Source: Deltaproteobacteria bacterium (GTDB taxonomy: Bacteria; Desulfobacterota; DSM-4660; Desulfatiglandales; Desulfatiglandaceae). From it: 53,291 bases of DNA. The stretch covers positions 1 to 53,291 of the forward strand of contig JAJDOH010000254.1 of assembly GCA_022340265.1 (NCBI GenBank), written 5' to 3'. This document shows positions 18,810 to 27,962 of the stretch, in pieces. The translations under genes and the position numbers were made by a program. Within the stretch, counting starts at the first letter, position 1; each line of letters starts with the position of its first letter. Below the pieces are notes generated by a model that had not been told where the DNA came from, searched no databases, and saw only the letters and a program-made list of their open reading frames with translations.

Positions 18810-20498
18810 TCAGGTCATTGATGAAAGCGTTTTACGGCACTCATTTACATAAGGTTTTGCAACTTCCAAATTTCCGATGCTCTCAAAACAGGAAAGCGCT
18901 CTTTTAAACTCCCTCAGGTTCATGAGACTGATTCCTTTGCAGAGTTTCAGTTGATCATTGTCAGGAAAAAACATCAGCCCTTTATCAAGAACAGCAACTG
19001 ATTCATTGAATGCCCTGTCTCGCTGTTTCAGCATGCCCAACCCCAGGTAGGCGCGATCGTTTGGTGCATATTCAAGGGATCTTATGTATAGCCGTGCCGC
19101 TGTTTCGTCTTTTCGAGGGATTGCATCAATTTTCGAATAATCCCCATGGCTGAAGGTCATGGCCAGTCGGGAAAGAAAATCAGCATTTGATTCGCGAAAA
19201 GCCTTTCCATCGGTCAATTCAATGGCGTCTGCAAAACCGGGCAGTGCCTCGTAAAAAGCCAATCTCAATTTCCTGCCAAAGGCAAATATCATTTCTTCAG
19301 TTAAACGGGGGTCTGTTTCAAAATAGAGGATGTCTTCAATCTTTTGAAGCCATATGTCGTCGGTCTGACCCGATTGCTTCAAAAACATGTCATAAAGGAT
19401 TGTTCCGGGAAAAATATCCAAAATATAGAAAATAGCCCCCAGCGGTTTGATTTCACAAATCAGGTCGATGGTTTCCTGTATGGTATGCATGGTTTCACCA
19501 GGTGATCCGTAAATGAAATAGGCCCGCGCCAAAATGCCGTACCGGGTGGTCAACTGAAACGCTTTCTTGATATCGTCTGATCGGATGTTTTTGTTCAGGA
19601 AGTCTCTAATTTTTTCAGAACCGCTCTCCACACCGTAACTTAACTGCGTACACCCGGCCAGTCTCATCCAACGAAGTACCTCCTCGTCCACAAGGTCCAC
19701 CCTGGAAATGGCAAACCATGATATTGTGATATTCTTTTCGATAATCTCCCTGCAGATGTCAATGACCCGTCCTTTGTTGATCAGGAATGTATCATCTGAG
19801 AAATAGAAAAATCGAATGCCTCTTTTATAAAGGTATGTCAACTGTTTTACAAAATAGGTGGCCGAATGAAACCTTACCCTCCGGCCCCAGAATCTTGGGG
19901 ATCCGCAAAAAGTGCATTGGGCTGGGCAGCCACGTGTGAAAGCCACATGCTGATAGTCAAAATACTTTGACGGAATGGGCAGGCTATCCAAGTTCTTGAT
20001 AGGAAGTGATTGGCCTGTCTTGATGGGGCGGCCGTTGGATCTGAAGGCGATTCCCTTTATGGACTTAATTCTTTTTCGATTCCCAGCTTCAATGGCCTTA
20101 ACCAGCTCAAGAAAAGGATATTCCCCTTCTCCCAGAACACAGAAATCAACCGCTTCGAAATGAGTCAAAAAATGTTTCCACAGAAAAGTGGCCCCGATAC
20201 CGCCGAAAGCCACAGTGATTTCAGGCGCAATGGACTTTGCCGTTTTTGCGATTTCCAGTGCACCCCATCGATTGGCCTGAAGGACTGACAACCCAATGAT
20301 ATCCGGGCTTGTTTTGTTGATCAGTCGGGTAACGGCCTCAGGAATATGATCCAAATGGGCCCAGTTTAAGATTTCCACATCGTAGCCTCGTTCTTTCAGT
20401 AACGCTCCCACATAATAAAGGCCCAACGGTGGAACATTAACCTCTTCTTCGTGGATCCTCGCTTCCAGAAACGGAGGATATATAAGTGAAATTTTCAT
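18810..20498 (-). CDS. B12-binding radical SAM protein with C-terminal TPR-like region
   Basis: The protein has 562 residues. A B12-binding-like domain spans about 1-140 (VNVPPLGLYYVGALLKERGYDVE, then GGIGAT and VLGEGE). The radical SAM domain follows with the iron-sulfur motif CPAQCTFC, C191/C195/C198. About 100 residues at the C-terminus look like two or three TPR helices (YAPNDRAYLGLGMLKQRDRAFNES). Family members include methylases and lipid or cofactor tailoring enzymes; the substrate cannot be read from sequence. It stands alone, convergent with the pyr operon and divergent from the branched-chain operon. Confidence 0.88.
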   Translation of the reverse strand: MKISLIYPPFLEARIHEEEVNVPPLGLYYVGALLKERGYDVEILNWAHLDHIPEAVTRLINKTSPDIIGLSVLQANRWGALEIAKTAKSIAPEITVAFGGIGATFLWKHFLTHFEAVDFCVLGEGEYPFLELVKAIEAGNRKRIKSIKGIAFRSNGRPIKTGQSLPIKNLDSLPIPSKYFDYQHVAFTRGCPAQCTFCGSPRFWGRRVRFHSATYFVKQLTYLYKRGIRFFYFSDDTFLINKGRVIDICREIIEKNITISWFAISRVDLVDEEVLRWMRLAGCTQLSYGVESGSEKIRDFLNKNIRSDDIKKAFQLTTRYGILARAYFIYGSPGETMHTIQETIDLICEIKPLGAIFYILDIFPGTILYDMFLKQSGQTDDIWLQKIEDILYFETDPRLTEEMIFAFGRKLRLAFYEALPGFADAIELTDGKAFRESNADFLSRLAMTFSHGDYSKIDAIPRKDETAARLYIRSLEYAPNDRAYLGLGMLKQRDRAFNESVAVLDKGLMFFPDNDQLKLCKGISLMNLREFKRALSCFESIGNLEVAKPYVNECRKTLSSMT

Positions 20499-20681
20499 TT
20501 TTCAGGTTCCAAAATTTAGGTTGGCAGGCGCTTCTGAAATATCAACACTCGAACATGATGAAGGATCTATGATGTCTGTAATCTCAAAGGTTATACCTTG
20601 AAGAAAACCATCTTACCCCTATAAAATCTGAAAGGTTTTGTCAAAAAGGTTTTGGTATGTGTTTTAAACAAACAAAATTGC

Positions 20682-20710
20682 TTGACAAACGAAGAGCATT
20701 GCTTTAAGAG
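20682..20710 (+). promoter_or_regulatory. Candidate sigma70 promoter for the branched-chain operon leader
   Basis: A perfect -35 box TTGACA at 20682-20687 is followed after 17 bases by TAAGAG at 20705-20710, a weak -10 box. Transcription would begin near 20717, about 44 bases before the leader peptide ATG. The rest of the gap from 20499 to 20681 shows no gene. Confidence 0.55.
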
Positions 20711-20760
20711 TAACGTCATAGAAAAATTAATTGCTTGTTTTATTGAACTCCGTACGCAAA

Positions 20761-20883
20761 ATGGTTGCAACACCCAACAACACCATCGTCATTATCAACG
20801 CAGCAGGGATCGTCGTATCCTTGTTGCTTCTTAGCCTGCTTCTGGTCGGGACGACCAAGAGCCATGACCTGATAATGACATAG
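20761..20883 (+). CDS. Branched-chain leader peptide (attenuator control peptide)
   Basis: A 40-codon ORF, ATG 20761 to TAG 20881-20883. Of 40 residues, 5 are Ile, 5 Val and 8 Leu, concentrated in IVII (codons 9-12), IVV (17-19), and LLLL and LLL (21-24, 26-28). Such codon runs are the mark of leader peptides that sense charged tRNA supply for ilv and leu operons. Codons 10-13 are the RNA segment that pairs with the start of the antiterminator arm. The ribosome binding site is not obvious. It lies in front of cimA-leuACD-ilvBNC, which fits exactly. Confidence 0.85.
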   Translation: MVATPNNTIVIINAAGIVVSLLLLSLLLVGTTKSHDLIMT

Positions 20884-20942
20884 CAACCCAAACAGATTTT
20901 CTTCCAACCGTTATCAGGTCATCCTGGTAACGGTTTTTTTTT
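20788..20942 (+). promoter_or_regulatory. Ribosome-mediated transcription attenuator
   Basis: Three exclusive pairings are exact by inspection. Segment 1 GTCATTATCA (20788-20797, inside the Val-Ile-Ile codons) pairs with segment 2 TGATAATGAC (20870-20879). Segment 2 ATGACCTGATAA (20864-20875) pairs with segment 3 TTATCAGGTCAT (20911-20922), the antiterminator. Segment 3 and 4 form the terminator at 20906-20935. Stalling at Ile, Val or Leu codons would leave segment 2 free to pair with 3 and allow read-through; a ribosome at the stop codon would mask segment 2 and favour termination. A further hairpin TGGTCG/CGACCA is at 20843-20857. Confidence 0.88.
20906..20942 (+). terminator. Attenuator terminator before cimA
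   Basis: The stem AACCGTTATCAGG (20906-20918) pairs with CCTGGTAACGGTT (20923-20935), 13 pairs with one G-U, around the loop TCAT. It runs into nine Ts at 20934-20942. It is the 3:4 element of the attenuator and lies 53 bases before the cimA start. Confidence 0.92.
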
Positions 20943-20995
20943 GTGTGAAAATGAAAAAATGTTTTCGGATCCGGAATTAATAATGGAGTAAGACA

Positions 20996-22597
20996 ATGGC
21001 GGAAAAAATCTTCATTTACGATACCACCCTCCGAGATGGCACTCAGGGTGAAGAAGTAAGCCTTTCAGCAGAAGATAAGGTGAGAATAGCCAGAAAACTA
21101 GACGATTTCGGAATCCATTATATTGAAGGTGGGTGGCCGGGAAGCAATCCGAAAGATGAACGTTTTTTCGAATTGGCAAAGCAGGTGGACTTTAAAAAGT
21201 CCCGCTTAACGGCTTTCAGCAGCACTCGCCACGCCGGGAAACGACCGGAAGAAGATGATAATATTCGTGCCCTTCTCGGAACTGAAACGGAAACGGTAAC
21301 CATCTTTGGAAAAGCATGGGACCTTCACGCTACACGGATTCTGGATGTTTCTTTGGACGAAAACCTGTTTATGATCGAAGACACGGTAACCTACCTGAAA
21401 AAGCAGGATCGCCAGGTTATTTTCGATGCGGAACATTTTTTTGACGGGTATAAACACAATTCCGATTATGCGCTTAGAGCGATTCAAGCCGCTGAAACGG
21501 GAGGAGCCGATTTTATCGTGCTGTGCGATACCAATGGGGGCACCATGCCCGACGAAGTCAGTGACATCGTGAAAAAGGTGAGACGTCTGCATCAAACCAC
21601 ATTGGGAATCCATACCCACAATGATTGCGGTCTTGCGCTCGCAAATGTCTTGGTATCGGTTCATGAAGGGGCGCGCATGGTGCAGGGAACCATTAACGGC
21701 TATGGTGAACGTTGTGGCAATGCGGATCTTATCAGCGTTATCGGGAATCTTCATTTCAAATTGGACTACCCCTGTGTTTCCGAAAAAAGCGTGGGGCAGT
21801 TGACCGAATTATCACGGTTTGTAAGCGAAATTGCCAATGTCCCCCCTCAGAAGCAACGTCCATTTGTGGGTAAGAGTGCCTTTGCACACAAGGGCGGCGT
21901 ACACGTGAGTGCCGTGTTGAAGTTTCCGAAAGCCTATGAGCATATATCTCCCGAACAGGTGGGCAACCGTCGCCGTGTTTTGGTATCGGATCTGTCAGGT
22001 AAAAGCAATATCCAATTCAAGTCCGAGGAAATGGGTATCAAACTGGGTGGCAACGGATATGACAGTGGAAAAATTGTTCAAGAAATCAAACGGCTGGAGG
22101 ATGAGGGCTATCAGTTTGATGCGGCTGAAGGATCCCTGGAACTGCTGATCAAAAAGGTGACGGGTCAGTTTAAGGAACCTTTTTTCCTGGAGTCCTTGCG
22201 GGTGACCACTGAAAAAAATCGTGACCGGCCCGGCTCATCCCAAGCGACCATTAAAATTGCAGTGGGAGATGAATACGAAATTACGGCAGCCGAAGGGGAC
22301 GGTCCCGTAAACGCCCTCGACAATGCCCTCAGAAAGGCGCTTTCCAAATTCTTCCCTCAGATCAACGAGATGGCTCTAGTGGATTTTAAGGTGCGGGTCA
22401 TTGACGGGAGCGGTGCCACCGCCGCCAAGGTCCGGGTTCAGATTGAGACGAGGGATGAAAAAGAGATCTGGTCCACAATCGGCGTGTCGGAAAACGTCAT
22501 TGAGGCCAGCTGGCAGGCCCTGGTTGACAGTGTGCAGTACAAACTGTTGAAAGACCCGGGGAATCCTCAGGAAAGCAAAAAGGAACTGGTAATATGA
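20996..22597 (+). CDS. cimA: (R)-citramalate synthase
   Basis: Condenses pyruvate and acetyl-CoA to citramalate, giving 2-oxobutyrate for isoleucine without threonine. The product is 533 residues, with TIM-barrel signatures IYDTTLRDGTQGEEVSLS, GIHTHNDCGLALAN and GERCGNADL, and a C-terminal regulatory LeuA dimer domain from about 390 (QATIKIAVGDEYEITAAEGDGPVNALDNAL). The DTTLRDGTQ and IEGGWPGSNPKD patterns separate it from LeuA, and an adjacent true leuA supports that. ATG 20996 has GGAG upstream. It is the first structural gene after the attenuator. Confidence 0.93.
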   Translation: MAEKIFIYDTTLRDGTQGEEVSLSAEDKVRIARKLDDFGIHYIEGGWPGSNPKDERFFELAKQVDFKKSRLTAFSSTRHAGKRPEEDDNIRALLGTETETVTIFGKAWDLHATRILDVSLDENLFMIEDTVTYLKKQDRQVIFDAEHFFDGYKHNSDYALRAIQAAETGGADFIVLCDTNGGTMPDEVSDIVKKVRRLHQTTLGIHTHNDCGLALANVLVSVHEGARMVQGTINGYGERCGNADLISVIGNLHFKLDYPCVSEKSVGQLTELSRFVSEIANVPPQKQRPFVGKSAFAHKGGVHVSAVLKFPKAYEHISPEQVGNRRRVLVSDLSGKSNIQFKSEEMGIKLGGNGYDSGKIVQEIKRLEDEGYQFDAAEGSLELLIKKVTGQFKEPFFLESLRVTTEKNRDRPGSSQATIKIAVGDEYEITAAEGDGPVNALDNALRKALSKFFPQINEMALVDFKVRVIDGSGATAAKVRVQIETRDEKEIWSTIGVSENVIEASWQALVDSVQYKLLKDPGNPQESKKELVI

Positions 22598-22765
22598 AAT
22601 CCATTGGGTCAAACAGGAGGATCTTCGCCGCAGGTTCAGCCGTTAACTTGAATCTGTGGAGGGTCCTTATGGCGAAATAGACGGTTGAGGAAACATCAGG
22701 AACCTTATTTTCTGATCAAAAGATCAAATTTTCTTGCCCGCTTTTTGTCATAAGGAGACCATCAA

Positions 22766-24310
22766 ATGGAAGATCGTGTTATTTTTTTTGATACCACTTT
22801 GAGGGATGGAGAGCAGTCTCCCGGTGCCAGCATGAACAGTGCCGAAAAACTGAGAATTGCCATGCAACTGGAAAGACTGGGTGTTGATGTGATGGAGGCG
22901 GGTTTTCCCGCATCATCACCCGGCGATTTTGAATCGGTTCAAATAATTGCCAACAGAATAAAGAACGTGGAGATTGCAGGCCTTGCCAGGACCGCCAAAA
23001 ATGATATTGACCAGGCGTGGGGCGCGATTCGGGATGCAGCTAAACCCAGGATTCATACCTTCATTGCCACCAGCGATATCCATATGAAATACAAACTCAA
23101 AATGACCCGTGAAGAGGTCATTGGTGAAGCGGTGGAGAGCGTCAAGTATGCCAGAAGCCTCTGTGAAAGTGTCGAATTTTCGACGGAAGACGGCACCCGT
23201 TCGGACCGGGATTTTCTTTGCCGCATATTCGAAGCGGTCATTGCCGCCGGTGCCACAACCATTAACCTGCCCGACACGGTCGGATACACGGTACCTGAAG
23301 AATTTAGTGAACTGGTAAGCTATGTCAGGCAGCACACCCCCAATATTCACAAGGCCGTCATGAGTGTTCACTGCCATAACGACCTGGGTTTGGCTACCGC
23401 CAATACCCTGGCGGGCATAAGGGCCGGGGCGCGCCAGGCGGAGGTGACCATCAACGGTATCGGTGAACGGGCCGGGAATACTTCCCTTGAAGAAATCGTG
23501 ATGACGCTGTTTACCCGGCGGGATCAAATGGCGCTTGGCAGCGGCATTCATACGCAGGAAATTCATCCCACCAGCCGTCTGATTTCCATGATTACCGGCA
23601 TTGTGGTTCAACCCAACAAAGCCATCGTGGGTGCCAATGCCTTTGCCCATGAGGCGGGTATCCACCAGGACGGTGTGTTGAAAAACCCCATGACCTATGA
23701 AATCATGAGCCCGGAAACAGTGGGGCTTGCCGGCAACAACATGGTTATCGGGAAACATTCAGGGCGTCACGCGTTTCAGGACAGACTGCGCCAAATGGGG
23801 TATGAATTAAAACGGGAAGAATTAAATGCCCTCTTTATCAAATTCAAACAGCTGGCCGACAAACGAAAAGAGATCTTGGAAGAGGACATTGAAGCGTTGG
23901 TGGCTGAGGAAATTCTGAGAGTTCCGGATATCTATGAGTTGCTCTATCTGAATGTGGTCAGTGGTACGGTTGCGGTACCCACCGCCACTGTGAAATTGAA
24001 AATTCGGGATAAAGAAGCCCAGAGTGCGGGTTTTGGCGTCGGTCCCATCGATGCGGCTTTTAACACCATCGTGAAAATGATAAACAGCACTGCCAAACTC
24101 ATGCGATTTTCCGTCAATGCCATTACCGGAGGGATGGATGCGCAGGGTGAAGTGACGGCACGTTTGCAGGAAAATGGATTTGTGGCGTTGGGCAAAGGTA
24201 CTGATTCGGATATTATCACCGCCAGTGCAAAAGCTTTTGTTAACGGGTTGAACCGCCTGGAACATATGAAGCAGAATCCCAGGTTGTCTCCCAACGAATC
24301 GGTCCTTTAA
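22766..24310 (+). CDS. leuA: 2-isopropylmalate synthase
   Basis: First step of leucine synthesis, condensing 2-oxoisovalerate with acetyl-CoA. The product is 514 residues, with FFDTTLRDGEQSPGASMN at the start, VSVHCHNDLGLATANTLAG, NGIGERAGNTSLEE and a C-terminal allosteric domain for leucine feedback. ATG 22766 has AAGGAG upstream. The 168-base spacer from cimA shows no gene or terminator. Together with cimA it gives two paralogous acyltransferases side by side. Confidence 0.96.
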   Translation: MEDRVIFFDTTLRDGEQSPGASMNSAEKLRIAMQLERLGVDVMEAGFPASSPGDFESVQIIANRIKNVEIAGLARTAKNDIDQAWGAIRDAAKPRIHTFIATSDIHMKYKLKMTREEVIGEAVESVKYARSLCESVEFSTEDGTRSDRDFLCRIFEAVIAAGATTINLPDTVGYTVPEEFSELVSYVRQHTPNIHKAVMSVHCHNDLGLATANTLAGIRAGARQAEVTINGIGERAGNTSLEEIVMTLFTRRDQMALGSGIHTQEIHPTSRLISMITGIVVQPNKAIVGANAFAHEAGIHQDGVLKNPMTYEIMSPETVGLAGNNMVIGKHSGRHAFQDRLRQMGYELKREELNALFIKFKQLADKRKEILEEDIEALVAEEILRVPDIYELLYLNVVSGTVAVPTATVKLKIRDKEAQSAGFGVGPIDAAFNTIVKMINSTAKLMRFSVNAITGGMDAQGEVTARLQENGFVALGKGTDSDIITASAKAFVNGLNRLEHMKQNPRLSPNESVL

Positions 24311-24336
24311 TATAGCATGAAAGAGGTAATGACCTT

Positions 24337-25596
24337 ATGAGTATGACCATTACGGAAAAGATTCTTGCGGCACATGCGGGGCGGGATGCGGTTTCCCCGG
24401 GAGACCTGGTCCAGGTGCGGGTTGACATGGCCTTGGCCAACGATATTACGGCCCCCCTGGCCATCAAGGTATTCCATGAACTGGGCGCCACCCGGGTGTT
24501 TGACCGGGAAAAAGTGGCGCTTGTGCCGGACCACTTTGTTCCCAACAAGGACATCCCTTCGGCAGAGCAGGCTAAAATCATGGAGGAATTCGCCAGTCAA
24601 TATGATATCAAGCACTATTTCAAAGTGGGGGAGATGGGAATCGAGCACGTGATTCTTCCGGAGAAAGGGTTGGTGGTTCCGGGGGATCTTGTTATCGGGG
24701 CGGACAGTCATACATGCACCTATGGGGCCATGGGGGCCTTCTCCGCGGGAGTGGGGAGTACCGATCTGGGGGCCATTATGGCCACGGGCCAGACCTGGCT
24801 CAAGGTTCCCGAGGCCATCAAGGTGGTCTATGAGGGTGGCCTGGGTCCGTGGATCGGCGGAAAGGATCTGATTCTGTATACCATCGGCCGGCTGGGGGTT
24901 CAGGGGGCCCGTTATAAGTCCCTGGAGTTTACGGGAAGTGCTGTAACGGATCTGACCATGGATGACCGGTTTACCATGGCCAATATGGCTGTTGAGGCAG
25001 GGGCCAAAAACGGCATTTTCGCACCCGATGATCACGTGCGAACCTATTTGAAAGAAAAAACGGATCGGGAAGGGGTTTACTGGATGAGCGATCCGGATGC
25101 CCATTACGATGAGGTGGTTGAAATTGACGTCAGCCAAATCGCCCCTCAGGTGGCCTGCCCCCACTCTCCCGACAATGTGTCGCCCGTCTCTTCCGTGGAT
25201 CCGGTACCCCTCAACCAGGTCTTCATCGGTTCCTGCACCAACGGTCGAATGGAAGACCTGAGGGCGGCGGCCGCTGTTTTGAAAGGGCGAAAAGCCGCGA
25301 AAAACACGCGTCTGATCGTTATTCCGGGTTCTCCCGCCATCTATAAGGCGGCCATGAAGGAAGGGATTTTGGAAATATTGCTGGACGCCGGTGCGGTCAT
25401 CGGTCCCCCCAGTTGCGGGCCATGCCTGGGCGGCCATCTGGGGGTTCTGGCCAAAGGGGAAACGGCCCTGTCCACCACCAACCGGAATTTTATCGGCCGC
25501 ATGGGCCATAGCGGGAGTGATGTTTATCTGGCGGGTCCTGCAGTGGCGGCTGCTTCCGCGATCCTGGGCCGGATCGGCGGTCCGGAAGAACTTTGA
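24337..25596 (+). CDS. leuC: 3-isopropylmalate dehydratase large subunit, short type
   Basis: With LeuD isomerises isopropylmalate; in some organisms the same enzyme also handles citramalate, which fits the cimA context. The product is 419 residues, the short type related to archaeal LeuC and homoaconitases, not the 460-residue enterobacterial form. Cluster cysteines appear in IGSCTNGR and GPPSCGPCLGGHLG, with GADSHTCTYGA in the middle. ATG 24337 is chosen; ATG 24343 is also possible. leuD follows after 40 bases. Confidence 0.95.
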   Translation: MSMTITEKILAAHAGRDAVSPGDLVQVRVDMALANDITAPLAIKVFHELGATRVFDREKVALVPDHFVPNKDIPSAEQAKIMEEFASQYDIKHYFKVGEMGIEHVILPEKGLVVPGDLVIGADSHTCTYGAMGAFSAGVGSTDLGAIMATGQTWLKVPEAIKVVYEGGLGPWIGGKDLILYTIGRLGVQGARYKSLEFTGSAVTDLTMDDRFTMANMAVEAGAKNGIFAPDDHVRTYLKEKTDREGVYWMSDPDAHYDEVVEIDVSQIAPQVACPHSPDNVSPVSSVDPVPLNQVFIGSCTNGRMEDLRAAAAVLKGRKAAKNTRLIVIPGSPAIYKAAMKEGILEILLDAGAVIGPPSCGPCLGGHLGVLAKGETALSTTNRNFIGRMGHSGSDVYLAGPAVAAASAILGRIGGPEEL

Positions 25597-25636
25597 TGGG
25601 ATAACCGAAAAATGGCTCGGAGGATAATATAACAAC

Positions 25637-26143
25637 ATGAAACTGAAAGGCACTGTCTGGAAATTCGGGGACCATATCGATACGGATTTGATCATTCCCG
25701 CCAGATTCTTAAATGTATCGGATAAAGAGGAATTGGCAAAAAGCTGTTTTGCGGACGCAAGACCCGATTTTGCAAAGAACGCCAAATCGGGGGGAATTAT
25801 TGTGGCCGGTGAAAATTTCGGTTGTGGTTCATCCAGGGAACATGCGCCCATCGCCATCAAGGCAGCGGGCATCGAGTGTGTCATCGCAGCAAGTTTCGCC
25901 AGGATTTTTTATCGAAATGCGTTCAATATCGGTTTGCCCATCCTGGAAGCCTCCGTGGCGGACGATTTCGTGGAAGAAGGCGACCGGGTCTCCGTCGATC
26001 TGGTTTCGGGGGAAATTCGAAACGAAACAAAGGGGAAGGCCGTCCAGACCATGCCATTGCCGCCATTCATGCGCAAAATGGTGGAATGTGGCGGTCTGGT
26101 GCCGTACATCAAACAAAAGAGCGTGAATTCAAAAGAGGGTTAA
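25637..26143 (+). CDS. leuD: 3-isopropylmalate dehydratase small subunit
   Basis: Partner swivel domain of LeuC, 168 residues, again the short archaeal-like type. It shows WKFGDHIDTDLIIPARFL and the active-site loop GENFGCGSSREHAPIAIKAAG, then FYRNAFNIGLPIL. ATG 25637 has GGAGG with a rather long spacing of about 12 bases. It is co-directional with leuC and ilvB. leuB is not adjacent and not in the window. Confidence 0.95.
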   Translation: MKLKGTVWKFGDHIDTDLIIPARFLNVSDKEELAKSCFADARPDFAKNAKSGGIIVAGENFGCGSSREHAPIAIKAAGIECVIAASFARIFYRNAFNIGLPILEASVADDFVEEGDRVSVDLVSGEIRNETKGKAVQTMPLPPFMRKMVECGGLVPYIKQKSVNSKEG

Positions 26144-26221
26144 ACCGAATCGGGGTTCGGGGGAGTCAAAAACAAATAAGCTCTGAACCATTAAGCGGGA
26201 GCAATGAGCCATTAATGAAAG

Positions 26222-27922
26222 TTGGGGGGTGTTACTATTAAACTCACAGGAACAGAAATATTTCTTAAAGTCCTTCAGGAGGAAGGGGTGGATACCATTT
26301 TCGGCTACCCCGGCGCGGCGGTCATCGATATTTACCATGCGCTTGTGAAAACGGATTTCAGGCATATTCTGGTCCGTCATGAACAGGGTGCTGTCCATGC
26401 GGCCGATGGATATGCCAGGGCTTCCGGCAAGGTTGGCGTCTGTCTGGTAACCTCCGGACCCGGTGCCACCAATACGGTCAGCGGTATTGCCGCGGCCCAT
26501 GCGGATTCGATTCCTCTTTTAGTGTTTACGGGGCAGGTTCCCACCGGACTCATTGGAAACGATGCCTTCCAGGAGGTGGATATCGTTGGGATCACAAGAC
26601 CCTGCACCAAGCACAACTATCTGATTACAAAAATTGAAGATCTTGCTGGTACCATTCGGGAGGCATTCCATATCGCCCGAAGTGGTCGGCCGGGGCCGGT
26701 GCTGGTGGATCTGCCAAAAGACATGATGTCCTCAAAAGTCGACTTTAAAGCGGCCAAACCGGTTAAGCTGAAATCCTATCGGCCCAACTACAAGCCCAAT
26801 GTGCGGCAGCTGTACAAAGTGGTGGATCTGATCAAAAAGGCCAAAAAGCCGCTGATCCTGGCGGGCGGCGGTGTGATCCTTTCAAAGGCGGCAAGAGAAT
26901 TGAAAGAATTCGCCGAAGCCATAGAATCCCCTGTGACAACAACGCTCATGGGGCTGGGAGCGTTTCCCACGGATACACCTAAATGGCTTGGGATGATTGG
27001 AATGCATGGTACTTATCGCGCTAATATGGCTTCCGGAAACTGCGATCTGATGATTGCCGTAGGTGTTCGTTTCGATGACCGGGTGACCGGCAAAATAGAC
27101 GCATTTGCGCCAAAGGCCAAAATTGTGCATATTGACATTGATCCCACCAGTATCAGGAAGAATATTTCCGTGACGATTCCCGTGGTGGGGGATTGTAAAG
27201 AGACACTGCAAATCCTGAACGAACTGGTAAATGCCGAAGTAGATGGCGTTTTTAACGGTTCTCGCAATGACTGGTTTGAGCAGATAGGCGAGTGGAAAAG
27301 CACGAAAAAACTGGATTACCTGCAGGAAGATGTGATTAAACCGCAGTATGTGATTGAAACGCTTCACAGACTCACCAAGGGAGAGGCCATTATTACCACA
27401 GAAGTGGGGCAAAACCAGATGTGGACGGCTCAGTACTATCATTTTAACCGGCCCAACTGTTTTATTACGTCCGGCGGGCTGGGGTGTATGGGGTTCGGTC
27501 TTCCTGCGGCCATCGGCGCCCAGATCGCCCGCCCCGACAGCCTTGTGGTGGATATTGCAGGCGATGGCAGTATTCAGATGAATATACAGGAACTGGCAAC
27601 CGCTGTTCAGTACGGTCTGCCCGTGAAGATCGTCATCCTTAACAACGGATACCTGGGGATGGTGCGGCAGTGGCAGGAACTCTTTTACGACAGATGTTAT
27701 GCCGGAACCTGTATGGACCACGCCCCTGATTTCCTGAAGCTGGCCGAAGCCTACAATGCACTGGGATTACGCGCCACCCGGCCCGAGGAGGTTGAACCGG
27801 TCCTTCGTGAGGGCCTTTCTACTCCCCGAACGGTGATTATGGAATTTAAGGTGGAAAAAGAGGAGAATGTGTACCCCATGGTGCCGGCGGGTGCACCGAT
27901 TACTGAGATGCTGCTCGTTTAA
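26222..27922 (+). CDS. ilvB: Acetolactate synthase large subunit
   Basis: ThDP enzyme that makes acetolactate and acetohydroxybutyrate for Val, Leu and Ile. The product is 566 residues from TTG 26222, with the FGYPGAAVIDIYHAL glutamate region, VTSGPGATN, FAD-binding middle domain, and the ThDP motif GDGSIQMNIQELAT. The start is uncertain. No ribosome binding site precedes TTG 26222, while GGGGGG at 26224-26229 is well placed for an ATT codon at 26237, which would give the family-like start MKLTGTEIF by a rare AUU initiation. It pairs with ilvN. Confidence 0.95.
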   Translation: MGGVTIKLTGTEIFLKVLQEEGVDTIFGYPGAAVIDIYHALVKTDFRHILVRHEQGAVHAADGYARASGKVGVCLVTSGPGATNTVSGIAAAHADSIPLLVFTGQVPTGLIGNDAFQEVDIVGITRPCTKHNYLITKIEDLAGTIREAFHIARSGRPGPVLVDLPKDMMSSKVDFKAAKPVKLKSYRPNYKPNVRQLYKVVDLIKKAKKPLILAGGGVILSKAARELKEFAEAIESPVTTTLMGLGAFPTDTPKWLGMIGMHGTYRANMASGNCDLMIAVGVRFDDRVTGKIDAFAPKAKIVHIDIDPTSIRKNISVTIPVVGDCKETLQILNELVNAEVDGVFNGSRNDWFEQIGEWKSTKKLDYLQEDVIKPQYVIETLHRLTKGEAIITTEVGQNQMWTAQYYHFNRPNCFITSGGLGCMGFGLPAAIGAQIARPDSLVVDIAGDGSIQMNIQELATAVQYGLPVKIVILNNGYLGMVRQWQELFYDRCYAGTCMDHAPDFLKLAEAYNALGLRATRPEEVEPVLREGLSTPRTVIMEFKVEKEENVYPMVPAGAPITEMLLV

Positions 27923-27962
27923 ACGCGTTGAGCGGTCAGTTTGTCGAATCTGAGGAGAATGC

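Noticed and set aside
24307..25884. 525-codon minus-strand open frame
   Set aside because: It is antisense to leuC and leuD, whose motifs are unmistakable; low stop frequency follows from GC-rich codons.
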